DNA of 64,000 nucleotides from Hybos culiciformis. Lineage: Eukaryota > Arthropoda > Insecta > Diptera > Hybotidae. The notes beneath the pieces are model-generated. The model was not told the origin of the DNA. It searched no databases and saw nothing but the letters and a program-made list of their open reading frames with translations. The position numbers were made by a program, and so were the translations under genes. The stretch spans positions 28,773,619 through 28,837,618 of the forward strand of contig OZ023275.1 in the NCBI GenBank assembly GCA_964007475.1. Direction: 5' to 3'. Positions 25,086-39,500 of this stretch are shown here, piece after piece (positions within the stretch are counted from its first letter, which is position 1; every line of letters begins with the position of its first letter).

Positions 25086-28000
25086 TTTTGTAAAATAAAA
25101 GAAATTGCCTCTATGATTTATCCCTGTGAATATATAATTTCTATTGAGGGTAAAATTGTCAGTTTTCATTAAATAGGATTACTATTTATTCTTTTTATAT
25201 TTTTTATATATTTTTTTTGTTTGCATATTTTTTGTTATTGCTTATGATCTAATTTTTCCATTCATAAGCCGATATGAAACAAATTCGTTCTAGTACATAA
25301 TGATTTTTTGGAGTTGAAAATATTTTCATAAAATATTTCGAATTTGAGGTACATATATTATTATGGGTTTTTTTTAAGTTCTTTTACAAAATCAACGATC
25401 GCCGTAGAAGAACGTTTAAAAATAAAAAAACACAATTTACATTACGTTAGATACATACAAAGTTAGTTTTTACAAAGTTACTTTTTAAAACAAATATTTT
25501 TTATTCACACTCTTGTAGAAGTTGGTATAACAAGAGGCTAGAAATAATCAAAATATTATGAGATTTGTATAAATAAGAGTATATATAATTTTTCAAAATT
25601 ATTTTTTCCATAAAAAGCTTTGTCTCAATACAGCAATAAGTTTTTCGCAATTTTCCATGATTCATTCCTTAATTTCTTTTTTGATGAACATTTTTTTTTA
25701 GTTGAAATATCGTTATTACTTAAATTAACGTTATTGTTTAACTCAAATTAATTTTTTTTATTACATTTTTTGTTAATTTTTGGATTAACAAAATAATTTA
25801 TGTATCTAATTTTATGTATCCGCATTAAAAAAAACGTTCATTCATTATACAATTATTAACTTTTCAAGACAATAAATCAGGTTAAATAATATATATTCAT
25901 ATTATACATTATTAACAACATCTCAATGACTAAAATATCAATGGCTGATTCAAAAAGGAATCGTCTCAGAGCAGCGCGTATTAAAATAAAAATGATATCG
26001 GTTTCATCTCAACACAACAGTTTCAACCAAGGTCCAAATTTAATTTGATTACCTCTTTGTTTGATTTAATTGTAATTTAATAGAGTAGAGCGAGTTAGAT
26101 TTATCAAATGACGTTTGTATCAACTAAAACTATTTATTATATTATACTTGAGCTGACTGCATAGAGAACTACTGAAATAAGTGACTACTACAAGCATAAT
26201 AATTCTCAAATATATTTATTTTTTAATATTATGTAAATTCAACATTGAAATTGGTAAAATAATTACAAGATAAGCTTGTTGATAGCAAATGTGTTGAAAA
26301 AATCTCAACATTCAATTCAGGAACAAAATTTTTTTTTGATTAATTTATTTCTTAATAAGTCAATATAAAATTGTAATTAAATGAAAATAAATAATTTAAT
26401 ATTTTCCAAATAAGGATAGTTTAATTGTAAAAAATATAAAATCATTTGTGTGGATTATTTTTATAATCACAAGAGGAAATAAAAATAAATTAAACTCTAT
26501 CAAAAAAGTTGTGTTAAATTATGTTAAAATAAAAATAAGGCTAAGTTACAAAAATAAGTACAGTACAGAGTACATATATATTCTTAATGGATCCAGCTCA
26601 CATTTGTAATGTTATATTATTTGGTAAAACTAATTCAACTTTTAAATTTTTCTCTGAAGATCCGTTTTTCTCAATAAAATATTCAAATTCTTAAATTAAT
26701 GACAACTTACTCATGAATAATTTTTTTTAATAATATTAAAAGCAAAAGACAATTTATAGTTTAATAAATATTTCAAAATTTTATGAATTTTTGGTTTTTT
26801 ATATACACAGCAAAAACGCTCTTTTGTTTTTTATAAACCACTGTGTATACTTAATAAAATAAAAAAAAAAAGAAACTCTTTTATATTCGTTCTTGTATAG
26901 AGTTATTAATAAAAAACTCATAAAAACATAAATTTCTTAAAATTATCAAAATATTATTTTTATTCTAATGAAATCTTTTCAAAATTTTTGGTACTATTTT
27001 TTTTTTAGGGTTGTATAACAAATTTTTTAAGAATTTTTTTTGCTTTATACAATTTTTTATCATTTTAATTTTTCAAAATCAAGTCAAATACGAAAATATT
27101 TTTTCCATCATCGATTACTTGGAAAATGAAAATACATGTGTATGTATATAGCATAGCAATTGTCAAAGTCAAATCCCTTGTGTTTTTTATGAATTTTTTA
27201 TTAAAAGAAAATATTTTTTAAATTTTAAATTGGTCTAAAAAGGCAAAAGTTTTTGTTTAGCTTTTTTTTTTTTTTTTGTGTAGCAGAATACAAAAAGTAA
27301 ATTTATCCCAGAAGAACAATTTATTTAAGAAAAATTTAGATAAGTAGCGTGTGATCTTATTTATCATAGCTATTTATTTCTCAACGTTTCGTTGACTACT
27401 TATGTTGTAGTACAAAAAGCTGTCCTTTCAAAAGCAATACGGTTGGAAACATTCGAATGTGTCGTGAATATTGAGCAACGCATATGTATGCGCATATGTT
27501 AGATCTTTTCCTCTGAACGGAGAAATGTTAATCATTATAAAGTTTATTGCAAAAACAAAAAGTTGTTTTTGGATGAACTAAAATAGCTTAAAAACTCCAC
27601 TGTACTATTTATTACAAGAACACATCTGAGAGAAATTTAAAATTATTAAGAATATTTGTATATTTGTGGTGGTGTTCGAAAGTAAGGAAATTATATTATA
27701 TACATTCTATACTTACAAAATATCAAAATAAAATAAATGTAGCATTTTTTATACTATCTCTGCCTTCAATTGGGTTTAACGAATAAATTAGATTAAATTT
27801 TCCGAAGTTTTTCTTATAAAAAAACTTTTAGGATTTGCATTTTCTTTGATTATAAAAATCCTTTTTGTATATTATTATTTATAAATTCATGTAATTTTTT
27901 ATAAATAAAAAGAAAACAATAAAAGACGCAAGAAAATTTTAGGAACCAAAATCAATTTTAATAAGAAAATTTTTTTTATGGTCAAAATTACATATCATTT

Positions 28001-28143
28001 TAAAAAAAATTTTATGTGTTGTTTGTATTAAATTAAAGAATTTTTTTTAAGCATAAAGATGTATTTTATGCTTAGCTTAAGTTATAATTTTTTACGGTTT
28101 TCTGAAAGTAAATTATGCCTTGGACAGACTGACACGATTAATA
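25086..28143. other. AT-rich region without recognisable genes
   Basis: No open frame of note. Poly-A/T runs and simple TA-rich stretches only. Confidence 0.35.
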
Positions 28144-28653
28144 GCTTGTTTACACTTAGCTAATTTAACATGTTCGGACAACGAACATGTTCCGTTGGTG
28201 TATTTTATGGTGTTTTTTGATCAAAAACATGTTAATTTTATTTTTTTGAAGTAGTTTTCCCATAGTAATAAAAACAAAAACAAGAAAATGTTCTTGCGAA
28301 AACATGTTGTTATTAAGGGATGGGTTGAGTAATTTTTACAAATATTTCGTGAGGCAATATCTAGAAGCCATTAATGTTTACTGTGGTGTCATTTTTGACG
28401 TTGACTTTGAAATTTTATGTCGTGTTTATTTGTAAACAAATGAAAAAAAAGTTTGTTATTGTTTTTTATTTTGAATTTCAATTGAATTTGTAGGTATGTT
28501 GTATTGTTTACTTTTGTTTTTAAACTTGAGAAAAAAAAACAGATGTTTATCTGTTTTGTGAAACACATTAAGGTAGTCTCGTCGGTCGATTTTAATAACA
28601 GGTTTTTGTGCTCAAGAACATGTTTTTCGAGTTTAGTGTGTCAAAGACAAAGG
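28144..28653. mobile_element. Candidate degenerate MITE with ACATGT-rich arms
   Basis: The left edge (GCTTGTTTACACTTAGC, then AACATGTTC) and the reverse complement of the right edge (CCTTGTCTTTGACACAC, then AAACATGTTC) align with several mismatches and small gaps, giving imperfect terminal inverted repeats about 510 bp apart. The interior has further AACATGTT-type palindromic words (about 28171, 28191, 28228, 28301, 28618). No clear target-site duplication or coding capacity is visible, so the element boundaries are approximate. Confidence 0.4.
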
Positions 28654-30868
28654 CATTAAATTATTAAGTATTAGAATCCATTCCATATGAATGAATTGAA
28701 GTTTCGGTTACACCAAATTTTCTCGTCGCGCGATTTGATCTTATGTCAATATGAAGGCCTGTTCAATCGAAAAATAATTTGCTTGTCCACTTTTTGGCTC
28801 AATTTAATCGTCGCAATTTTAACCTCATAAAAATAATTCGAATTATTATTAATTTTTTAAAAAAATTGCGACAGTAAGCTGATACAGAAATTTTATTTTT
28901 GAATTTATGTTGAAAAAAGTGTTGAAAATAAATTTACTTGTATATACAAGAACTATAATAATAAGAATAATTAAAGTAAATTCACCTAAAGCTCTTCCCT
29001 TCATTATATACCCAAACTGTAAATAGGTGATTTTAATGACTGATTGAGTTGTTCAAGAAATTTATATCAATTTCTTAACTATCTTCAAAATATAAAAAAA
29101 AATATTTTCCTTGTCTCTGTGACGTGACTTGAAATCATAATGATTCTACATATTATTAAAAGGACATAATATACCAAAAACATATTGGAAAAAGTTGTGT
29201 AGTACGTGCTTTTAAAAAAAAAAAGCAAAAACAAATATGAAACTATTTTTTTTCTTCTTTTTCATATTCGCTGGTAAAATGAAACAAAAATCTATCAAAT
29301 AACTCGCAAATTTATCGAAAACTTTTTATTTTGAATGATGGTGTCTTAAAATTGGATTACTTAACTATTTTGTTTTTTACTTTGAAAAGAAAATTATTTT
29401 ATTTGTATTTTTAGGAATTTTATTATTATATATATAAGTATATATATATTTTATTAAGTTTTCATTCTTTTTGTTCTGTTGATTTTTTTTTTTTTAATTT
29501 TGTATTTTGATAGCATGCGTACTATGTGTTGAATACTAATAGAAAAATTAAATAAAAAAGTTTTGAAAAGAAAATTCTGCTAATAAATAATATATTTTTA
29601 AAAATAATAATAATAAAAAAAAAAAAAAAAAGAATTTTTATATACCTACTTCTTAGATAAATTATTATATATATTAATAGTATATATAGAAGGAGGACTG
29701 TTTTAATGTCATGTCCTTATGTATAAAACCATCAAAATTATAATAAATTCATGTTAACTATGTTGTAGAACAAGTGTAAAGTTTTGGTTAAATTCAATAA
29801 ATATAAAATACAATAAATATACAATTTATTAGTTTATGATTAGAATTTTAAAAGTAAAAATGTGAATCATTTTGATATGAAAAAAATAACTTGTGTTAAA
29901 AGGATATTATTACTTTTAACTTCGTAAACCTATTTTCGTAAAAGCATATCATACTTATTGTCATTATTAATTGTAGATAGTTGAGCTCGCTTATATTATA
30001 TTTTTGTTGAGTGTATAGAAATCTAAATGAAAAAATGTTATTTCTATATATTGAGATTAATCATAAAAAATCTAAATTAATTGAATATTTTTTTATGTCT
30101 TATAAGAAAGCACTGCTCGTTACGATTAATAAAAATCATTATTTCCAAATTTTTTTTTTTTTTAAATAGTCAGTCTCACTAATCTGGTTTTCGTATTCTT
30201 TGCAAATAGGATTTTTTTAAATATCGATGTATTAGGATTCAAAATATTTATTCGAATTTAATTAATTTCATTAAACTTTCATTGGAATCATTTTTAAATT
30301 ATTTTTTCTTTAAGACTATATACAGCCGGCATCATAATAAATTTCTTATTAAACAAAAAAAATTATAAAAAAGAAGCGATCAGAGAATAATCTTAACGAT
30401 GAAACTGAATTGTGCTCTACACAAAAAGTATATGTATAAGAAATTATATGGTTCGTGACACTTTGCTTATAACTTTTTTTTATATAATAGTCGAAAAGAA
30501 AATAAATATTTGTGCATAATGTTAAAATACCATTTAATGCATATATACATTGCTGAAATTGCCTAATACTATTCAAAAGTTATAAAGTTATGATTCTAAG
30601 AAATTACTTTGAGCTTTCGAAAAAACAAAATTAAAAATCTATAAATTATCTTAATTTGAATTCATTATTATTCGAAAATTTGGTCATTGATTATATAAAC
30701 TTTTTTATGTTATTTATATTTATTATGTCTTAATGTTGTCCTAAGAACCAGTCTAACATACAAAAATCACAAAAAAAAATTGTTAAACTATACAATACAA
30801 ATAAAACACCGAATCACGTAGATCGTAGTAAATCGAATAAAATCCCTTTGGCAAAGATTTTCACAATA
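28654..30868. other. AT-rich region without recognisable genes
   Basis: Includes alternating TA tracts near 29430-29455 and long A/T runs. The minus-strand frame at 30349-30576 has no recognisable motif. Confidence 0.3.
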
Positions 30869-31128
30869 TGAGCCATTTATTTTGAAAGTGGTTTAAGTGC
30901 ATTTGTTCTTGTATTGAGATATTTAAGGTTTTGTGTTTGAATTGATTTAAAAATACATATTAATATTTCCACAAGCTAATTTTCAAGTGTCAAAATCAAA
31001 GCGGTTTTAATGATACTAGACTAAAATTGTTCATAAATAAAAAGAATATATACTATTCTGCTTATTGTTATCATTAACTATTTTTTTTTTAAAAATGGAC
31101 TTAAACCACTTTCAAAATAAACGGCTCA
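30869..31128. mobile_element. Tc1/mariner-type MITE with TA target duplication
   Basis: The element is 260 bp. Its inverted repeats (left about 30866-30904, right about 31093-31131) match over 39 bases with two mismatches. Each end starts TGAGCC followed by R-TTTATTTTGAAAGTGG. It is flanked by TA on both sides (30867-30868 and 31129-31130), the target duplication of Tc1/mariner transposons. There is no transposase frame, so it is a non-autonomous MITE. The short open frame at 31065-31247 crosses its right end and is a shadow. Confidence 0.8.
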
Positions 31129-34100
31129 TATTATCATTGGTGTTAACAATTCATTTTAATAATCTTTTAAAAATATGTCATTTTTTATCTGTATGTATTT
31201 ATAGAGTTTATTATTCCTATGAAAATAAAAAAATTATTACTTATTAACATATTTGAATAAAAATTTTCATTATAGTTTATATACATATGTAGGTACGTAT
31301 TTCTGAAAAGTGTAGAATCAAAACTAACTATCACTCTAATCTTTAATGTTTATTTTATTCCCTTAGCCTTAGAGTGAAATATACTGTTCGTAGAAATATT
31401 ATTTTTCTGTACTTTATTTATGATAGCATTATGTACATTACAATGCCGCTAATATTGCACAATCAATAAATTTGTTGATTTGGTTTTTTTCTTGAAGATT
31501 ATTTGTTTTTCTTAGAAATAATATTGAAGATAATATACATAAATGTTTTAATTTTTTTATTTTTTTTTTTTGGAAACGAGAGACGTGAGCTATCATAATA
31601 TTTTATTATGTCTCTAATGATGATGATGCAGAGTACTATACAAAAATAAATTTTGCTTGACTGATTATCAAGAGAAAAATTGCAACGAAAAAAGAAAATT
31701 TTTTGATCCATGGAAAGGATAAATATATAATTAATTAAAAAGAATTAATCATTTAGAAGAATATAGTACCATAATTAAGCATATTTAAATAAAAAATTTT
31801 CAATGGATTATTAGGAATTTTAAAAGGTTGCATGCAATGAACATATTGGTTCATTGGTTGCATGTAATTAATTTTTTTTTTGAATTAGCGCAGATATATT
31901 CAATAAGTTTCGACACTTTTCAAATTATTTTTAGTTCGTTCATTATAAACCATTATTTCTTTTTAGTTTGTATTCTAAAAATAATTGTTCTTGTGAAAAA
32001 TTCGTGACTTACGACTTACGCTGTTCAGGGATTAAAATAATATTTGAGTCCGATAATTTAACATAACTTAATAATTGTCTGAAATCTTTTCTTAAGTAAA
32101 TCTGTATGAAAAATTCCACTTAGAAATCCGAACGAGAATGTTTCTAGTTCTCGCAAACTATTGTTCTCAAATAATTTTCGTGTACATTGTACCACGCGGT
32201 TGTTTGAATTCTCAACTTGTGTGGTCGTAGAATTGCAAATAATGAAATCACAGAAAATTAACACACAAATTTTAAAAGGTTAATTTTTTTTTTCAACATT
32301 TCCTTTAATATAATTTATAATTATATACTTTATACAATAATGTACATTGTACTTGTACATACAGGTATTATATGTATATTTATTATTTGATTTAATGTTT
32401 GCTCTAAATATGTTTCGGTTAGGGTCTAATAAATTTAGACCAGACGTTTTGGCGGTTATTGATTTAACACCTTGAAAAATATTAATTATCTAACGTTATT
32501 TACCTAACGTTATTTATTGCAGGATTTCTTTATGTAAAATCCTTTTAGAATTTTATTTTTGTTTGTCGGTGATCTTATATGATATGTCTATATGTCAACA
32601 AAATAAAGTAAAACAAAATGATTTTGTATAGGTTCTTATAAAAAAATTTTAAAAATAAAATTTTTTGTTTTCAAATGCAAAATCTTAATTTATTTAATAA
32701 TCTTGAGAGATAAATTGTGCACTAAACTTTATGTTCTGAAACATTATTATCTAGAGTCTATAAATAAAATTTATGAAATATGTTTAATAGTTAAAATAAA
32801 GACAAAAATCTTTTAAAATTTCTAATTAATATAAAAATAAAAAAAAATGTAAAATCATAAAAATAAAAAAACCTAAAAATACAGAAAAAGATAAGTATTC
32901 TTTTAATTAAGAAAAATGTTTAATACAAATATAAATGCTTGTGTAAAGTATGTAACCTTTCATAGATAATATGTAACTATTTAATTTTAATTTAATTTTT
33001 AATTTAACACCCTAAAAATTTGAATAAAAAATTAAAGTAAAAATTAAAAAGCTGAAAAAATTTTTAAAGAATGGTATTTTTACACATATCATGTCTTAAT
33101 TAAAGAAATAAAAAATTCAAAGTCGGGCTCTATAGATCAAATGTATTAAAAGAATTGCAAAATATCTCGGGCCGTGACTCGTATATTAATTTTTTCTGTA
33201 ATGACTTAAATAGTTAATTGTTTTTTTTAGTTATACCTATATACTATATCTAATAACTACCTTCTGTCCATATAAAATATTTTGTATCTCAACATAACAC
33301 AATTATGAACCGATATCATAATTTTTTTTTGAGTATCATAATATATGGTATGATAATTTTATTTGCGACATTTTTTCTTGTTATATATATTATTATGGAT
33401 TTTTAGTTTTTTCAACTTCAACATCAAATTATTCCTTTGATGTTTACCACAACAAATACTTTGATTTATTAAAAACAAAATCATATAAAAAGAATATTAA
33501 TATGTTCGAATTTTGAGTACAGGCGAATAATAGAATTAATAGAATATCTTTTTGAAAAAATAAACTGGAACAGCGCAGTCATTCGTGTTCTCAGTTTTTC
33601 TCCGTCACAAACTGAATTTACGAAAACCATACATACTTTAAAACAAAATTTATGTTGTTGAACAAAAATTTGATTGATAAATTAACTGATCTTCTTAATA
33701 CTTGAATATAATATACCTAAACATCTATACTTACTATAATAACATTAAAATTTTATAGGAGTGATATACAATATGCATTATTTGCAAAAGATTTGCAATA
33801 ATCTTATATTCAGAAATTTACTGCCAAATTAAAGTTTAATTTTCATTATACCTTAAAATAAAAAAAATAATAATACACAAGCTCATAAAAAACGCAAAGG
33901 GAATTTTCGCAAGATGTTCTTTTCTTAAAAAAAAAAAAAAAAAAAAACAAAAATTAAACGAAACCATTCCCAAAAAAAAAAAAAAGAAGAAAAGATCAAT
34001 CAATATAATAAAACATCAGAAAGTAAATAAACGGCTGTAAATCCTGATAATCGATGACCATAAAAAAACAAACAAAAAATATAAAATATAAATATAACAT

Positions 34101-36495
34101 TTTTGCTTATAATATTATTTATAATAAAGTGAAATTCTCATTTTTTATATAAATATGAATGTGGTAATTTTTATGTTTTTTATTTTTTAATATTTAAACA
34201 AAAAAAAACGTGGGTGATATAAGGCGACCTCAAGCATTTCTTTACTTTTTTTATATGGGAAAGCGTGGATTTACAAAATCGAAATTTATTAAAGAATTAA
34301 AAACGATAAAAAATTTGATAATAAAATAAAATGTAGGTGTACACATTTACATAAAATTTAAAATTTAAAGATAAGAAAATAAATGGCATTATTATGTCGG
34401 ACGTTTTTACAATATAGCGGCGCGCAGAATTATATACTCTTTAAATGAAATGTATTATATTTCCTTTTTTGCTAATAACTTTCTTTTTTTTTTTTTTTAA
34501 TTTGATATACGTTACACATTATATTTGTTGAATTAATTGAATTATTATTTTTTAATATAGGTATGTATATTTTTTTTTGTTGTTCAAAATATTAGATTTT
34601 ATTTTTCGACGTTGTTGTATACTAAATAATATCCTTGAAAAGAAGAACATAGGTTTAATATAAATTAATGAATTTTTACCTAATTTTATTTATATTAAAA
34701 AATTTATTAGACATTATTATCTATTTTTCTGCTTTATATTTTGTTTACACAGAAATGGAGTCATACTTTAATCCTACTTTAATCATATGATTCAAAACGG
34801 ACGTAAAAATTATAGTAATTTTTTTTCGCAAACCATGAAATAATTTTGGAATTGTTGGGAATGCTAAGAAGTATTTTAATAAATAAAAATTATTAAATTA
34901 TTAATAGGGAATCTCTATTAATTCAACAAAAATTATAAAATATTATTAAATTTAGATAGTAGTTCTTAAAGTTAAATTAAAAAATAAAAAATAAATAAAC
35001 ATAAAGTGATTAAAATGAAAATTAATAAATTATCATTTGAATTATAATCACAAAAATTTGGATAGTAGGTTAAATAATATTGCGCCCTTTTGTTGATCCA
35101 AATGTTTCGTGGATATACGTAAAAGTGAGCTCTTAACTTGAAATTATTTATAAATATATTAAGATATATGTATAATTAATAGTAAAAAAGTTTTTTCAAA
35201 AGTTAGTTGTTGAAAATTGTAAAATTTGATGTTAAGTAATAAAAGAGAAGAATAACAAACCCATAGTTATCTAGGGTGCAGCAAACTATTAATTTAAAAA
35301 AAAACTTATATATGATAAAGTATTTTGTTTCGTGGCCGTGCATATTGGTCGAATCTACTTTTTGATAGAACACTTATATTTTTTTGGAAAATGTTTAATG
35401 GCATAAGTTTAATTTTTTATCAGAATTTCGTAAGCACGATTTAAAACCAATTTTTTTTTTTTAAATGAGGAAGTTCCATATAAACATCTATTATGGGTAT
35501 TATCCAATAGGAACAAATTTGTTGGATCGATATTAGAACAATTGGTGCTCAGATCATCCATTTCTAATTTATATTATTTAAAAAAGTGTTTTTATGATTT
35601 TTTATAACTTTAAAAAATAATTATTATTTCACAACTAATAACTTTAGTTTAAATTTTATTATACTGGAATTTCTTTAATAAATAAATTCGTTTTTAAGAT
35701 TTATTATTTAAAGAATTAATTTTTTTATAAAACAAATTCAAATAAAAAGTAAAATTTTCATTAACATAAATTTTAATATTATGGTATAACCACTAGAAGT
35801 TATGCATGTCACTGAAATAATTTGTAATAGGTTCCGCCTTAGCTTAAGGTTAATTTTTTAGAAACTTTTACATTTACACATTTTGTTACACATGTTGCGT
35901 TAGCATGTAGATGTTTAAATTGAATTTTTCAGCTACAACTCATTTACCTTCAACGTTGTTTACTCTTTGGATGAATAATTTATTCAATAATTATTGTTGT
36001 TATTGTTAAGGAAAAGGAATTTCAAACTTGTTATTATTATTACATGTTTTACATCATTCTTCATTACTATTTAATTTTTGTATTTTTTCGTTAATGAATG
36101 TAATACTGATGTACAATCAGTAAAAAGTTGAGTACTATATATAATTTTTCTTTGTGTTTTTGAATGGGGAGTGTCCTGAGTGAATTCTTGAACATTCTAC
36201 ATATAGTCTGTTGATTGAGAACGGGCTAAAAAAATACAGTAAGGATGTTCGATATCTCAAAAAGAATCGATATCAAAAAATATTGGTACGATAACGTAAA
36301 TATCAATATGAGCATCAACAAAATTTACTTGAAAGTTTTGTGCATTAAAATCATGAAATTTTCACAAAAAATAAAAATAATTAAAAAAAAAGATATATGT
36401 AGAAAAAATTTCGGTTAAGGATCTTCTTCGCTCAGTAGTGCAGCTGGTACTCAAAAGATGATGATGGCATTAGATGGAATTATTAGCATCATTGT
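31129..36495. other. AT-rich region without recognisable genes
   Basis: A minus-strand frame at 32058-32264 has slightly more balanced composition (VVQCTRKLFENNSLRELE, then FGFLSGIFHTD) but lacks any motif I can identify and has no supporting splice context. The remainder is low-complexity. Confidence 0.3.
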
Positions 36496-36556
36496 ATTGA
36501 TTGGCATCATCGCATCGTATTGATTGGCATCATCGCATCGTATTGATTGGCATCGT
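36496..36556. repeat. 23-bp tandem repeat, about 2.6 copies
   Basis: The unit ATTGATTGGCATCATCGCAT plus CGT starts at 36496, 36519 and 36542; the third copy breaks off after GGCATCGT. Related GGCATC and GCATCAT words continue on both sides, so the array was probably longer before decay. Confidence 0.85.
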
Positions 36557-39500
36557 GAATGGCATCAGTTATTATTTTAGTTTTTAAGTTTAGGGTTTAG
36601 AGTAGTGACCATTTGTCGGGCTATCCTTACGGAGTTGCGTCGGCGAGTCGAAAGACGTAAATTAATTTTAAAGAAGATAATTAGAGATAAGAAATAATTA
36701 AATTAGAAGATAATTAGAAGATAATTAAATTTAAAGAAGATAGTATCACCCCACGGCCCAAACCAATATGCCTAGAATCTTTAAATTTTGTATTCAAATT
36801 TCTTATATGACGTAGATGCTCAAAAAGAAAGGGTTTTCAAAAAAAAAAATTAATTAAGTATAACACTAAGTTTTGGAGTTAAAATCAGGTAAAAGAATTT
36901 TCAATTAAAAACTCCAATTACATAGACTTTTGATGCGAATTAATCTTTTTGACGGTTTTCTTTATATTTAACATTTGAAATGTAAAATCTGCAAAAATTG
37001 GTTGAATTCATGAAAACAAAAAAAAAATTAAAAGCATAAAAATTGATGACTTCGTCGGAGGTCTTAAAAAATGAAGTTGTCTTGAATTTTCTTTCTTCAT
37101 CTTTTAAATTATTTTGTAATTTAAAAATCGTAATTGCTTACAACAAAGATTTACTTACATATTTGTATAAAAAGAAAAGTAATCTTAAACTAATTATATT
37201 AAAATTCTACCTTTTAGATTGATACATGTGGAAAGAAATTTCTGCAACAACAACCTAAGTACATATATAAAGAATATTTTTGTTCTTTTTTCTGATAATC
37301 AATTTTAATTCATTTCTTAAATTTATTTGCGTTAGTTTATAAATAGCAAGCGTTTATGCCCGCGTTTTTAGATCATTGATGACGATGGCGCATTTTTTTA
37401 AAGTCAGAATTATATTATTTCTTTTTTTTATTTGACGGCTCGGCTTATGCGATTTCAAAGTTTTATATTTTGTTGCATTCAAATCTTTGCTACTGATGGT
37501 AATTTATTTATTAGAACCTATTTAATTACTAATAAGCTGGAGATTTGATGTAATTAAAGCATGAATTTTTAATCTGTGGAAATTTTCTTCTTCCTTAAAT
37601 CCAAAGGTAATAGCAACCTAACTTCTGCAATCCTTTATATTAACCAATAGCCAAGAAAGATGCTCGTGAAGGAGTAAAGACTTGACCTGAAAAAAGGGCA
37701 AATAAAGTAAAGTCACCACGCACTCAAAAGAAAAATTTGCTTTGGTTGGTATCTACATATTTGGGCGTTTTATTAATCCATGTATGGGTGGTGATTTGGT
37801 TTTCTTAAATTATTATTCTTGCATATTATGATTGCATTATATGATTATTATTCTTGCACATTATGATTAATAATATTAAATAAATTTCTTTTGGAAAAAA
37901 TATACTGAGTTAAACTAATTACCGAAATTTTAGTTAATTACTATTACTAATTAGTTATTATTTTTTAATCTTCTAATAACATTAAAATAAAAATATATAA
38001 ATTTTATCTATATAATATACGTTAAACTGAAATTCTAAATTTTTAATTAAAAAATGTAATTACAGAATGGATTTTGTATAAATTTGCAGAAAACAATATT
38101 ATGATAAATATTTTAATAACAATTTATTTTATTTTCATCTTTGCCAAGATATATAAAAATGCAACCAAACTATTAGTGATGAGTAATTAAAATTGCTTTT
38201 CTTTTAAATAATGTACACAAAATAATAAAAGATAAATTTTCCATTATAAAATGGTTTACAAAAAAAGATACATACATACATATGTATATTTGTATATTTT
38301 GGGAAAATTTTAATTAAAAACAAACATCGACGTAATTTTTATTTCATATTTCCCTATCAGATTTTCTAATGGAGTTCTATCAAATTTTTGAAGGTATAAT
38401 AAAATCAACAAACTGCTAACAACATACAAACCTTTTTTGAAATATTTTAGATACAGAAATTTTATTCTTAGTTTACTAAAATTTTTCGTACTTCTCATCA
38501 TTTTTTTTTTTAAATGTCGTATTCACCCGAAAAATCAGAACTTTTTTTTTGTTCTTAAATTTCTACATGAATCTCTCAAATTATAAACTATTTATTTGGA
38601 GAAAAATAGTACTTAGAATTTTTAGTTATGAATTAATAATAAAATCAATAATTTATAGCTTTTTAAAATTTTCACATCATAGATCAATTATGCATATACT
38701 ATTTTATTGATTTTATGAGAAATTTGTATTTTAAAATAATAAGGATATTTTTAACATAAAAATATTAACAGACATTTAAGTAAGTTTAGAAAAAAAGGAG
38801 CAAATAATATGTTCTCTACGAAGTTCACGAATATTGGGGTTTTTTTTAAACATATTTATTTGTACCTGTTAGAACTAAAAACTGGGTACAGGCTCCCATT
38901 GATTAATACAAAAATGATTTTATGGCATTGAAAAAAAAAATTGTATATTGAAGAGGAGAACATAATTTATGTCTTTCAAAAATGATTATTCAAAAATATT
39001 TACTTTATTCACATGTTTTTTTAGATATAAAATTGAATCATACACGTTCAATATTATATATACTATATTTATATTATACATTATATCCTGTACATATAAT
39101 AAATGTTTAATTATTTTTCGCGATTATTCTAAAAATCTAAAAACTATTTATTTTTATCACAACTTTTCTTGTTTATAAATTATAATGATTTTATCTAAAA
39201 GCTCTTTTTTTTGTGGTACGATGAATATAATTTCCCAAAAAAAAACATAACATCACCGCTATATTGTGTTCAACATTGCACCTATTTATGTTTTTTCATT
39301 TGTTTTCTCCTTATATGAATTTGTCCATCAAACATTAATATTAAATCAACTCCAATCTGAGAATATAACTCTTTTCCCAAATGAAAAATATTTGGTTTTA
39401 TAGATTTTTACGAAGTTTATCTTCTTCATTTAATTAATTTTACTAAAGAAAATACTTTTTCGCACGGAAATTCAACCTTTGCGTCACAAACTTATTGCTA

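Noticed and set aside
32058..32264. Minus-strand 68-residue frame with moderately balanced composition
   Set aside because: No recognisable motif, no splice context, and length expected by chance. Kept only as a note in the region description.
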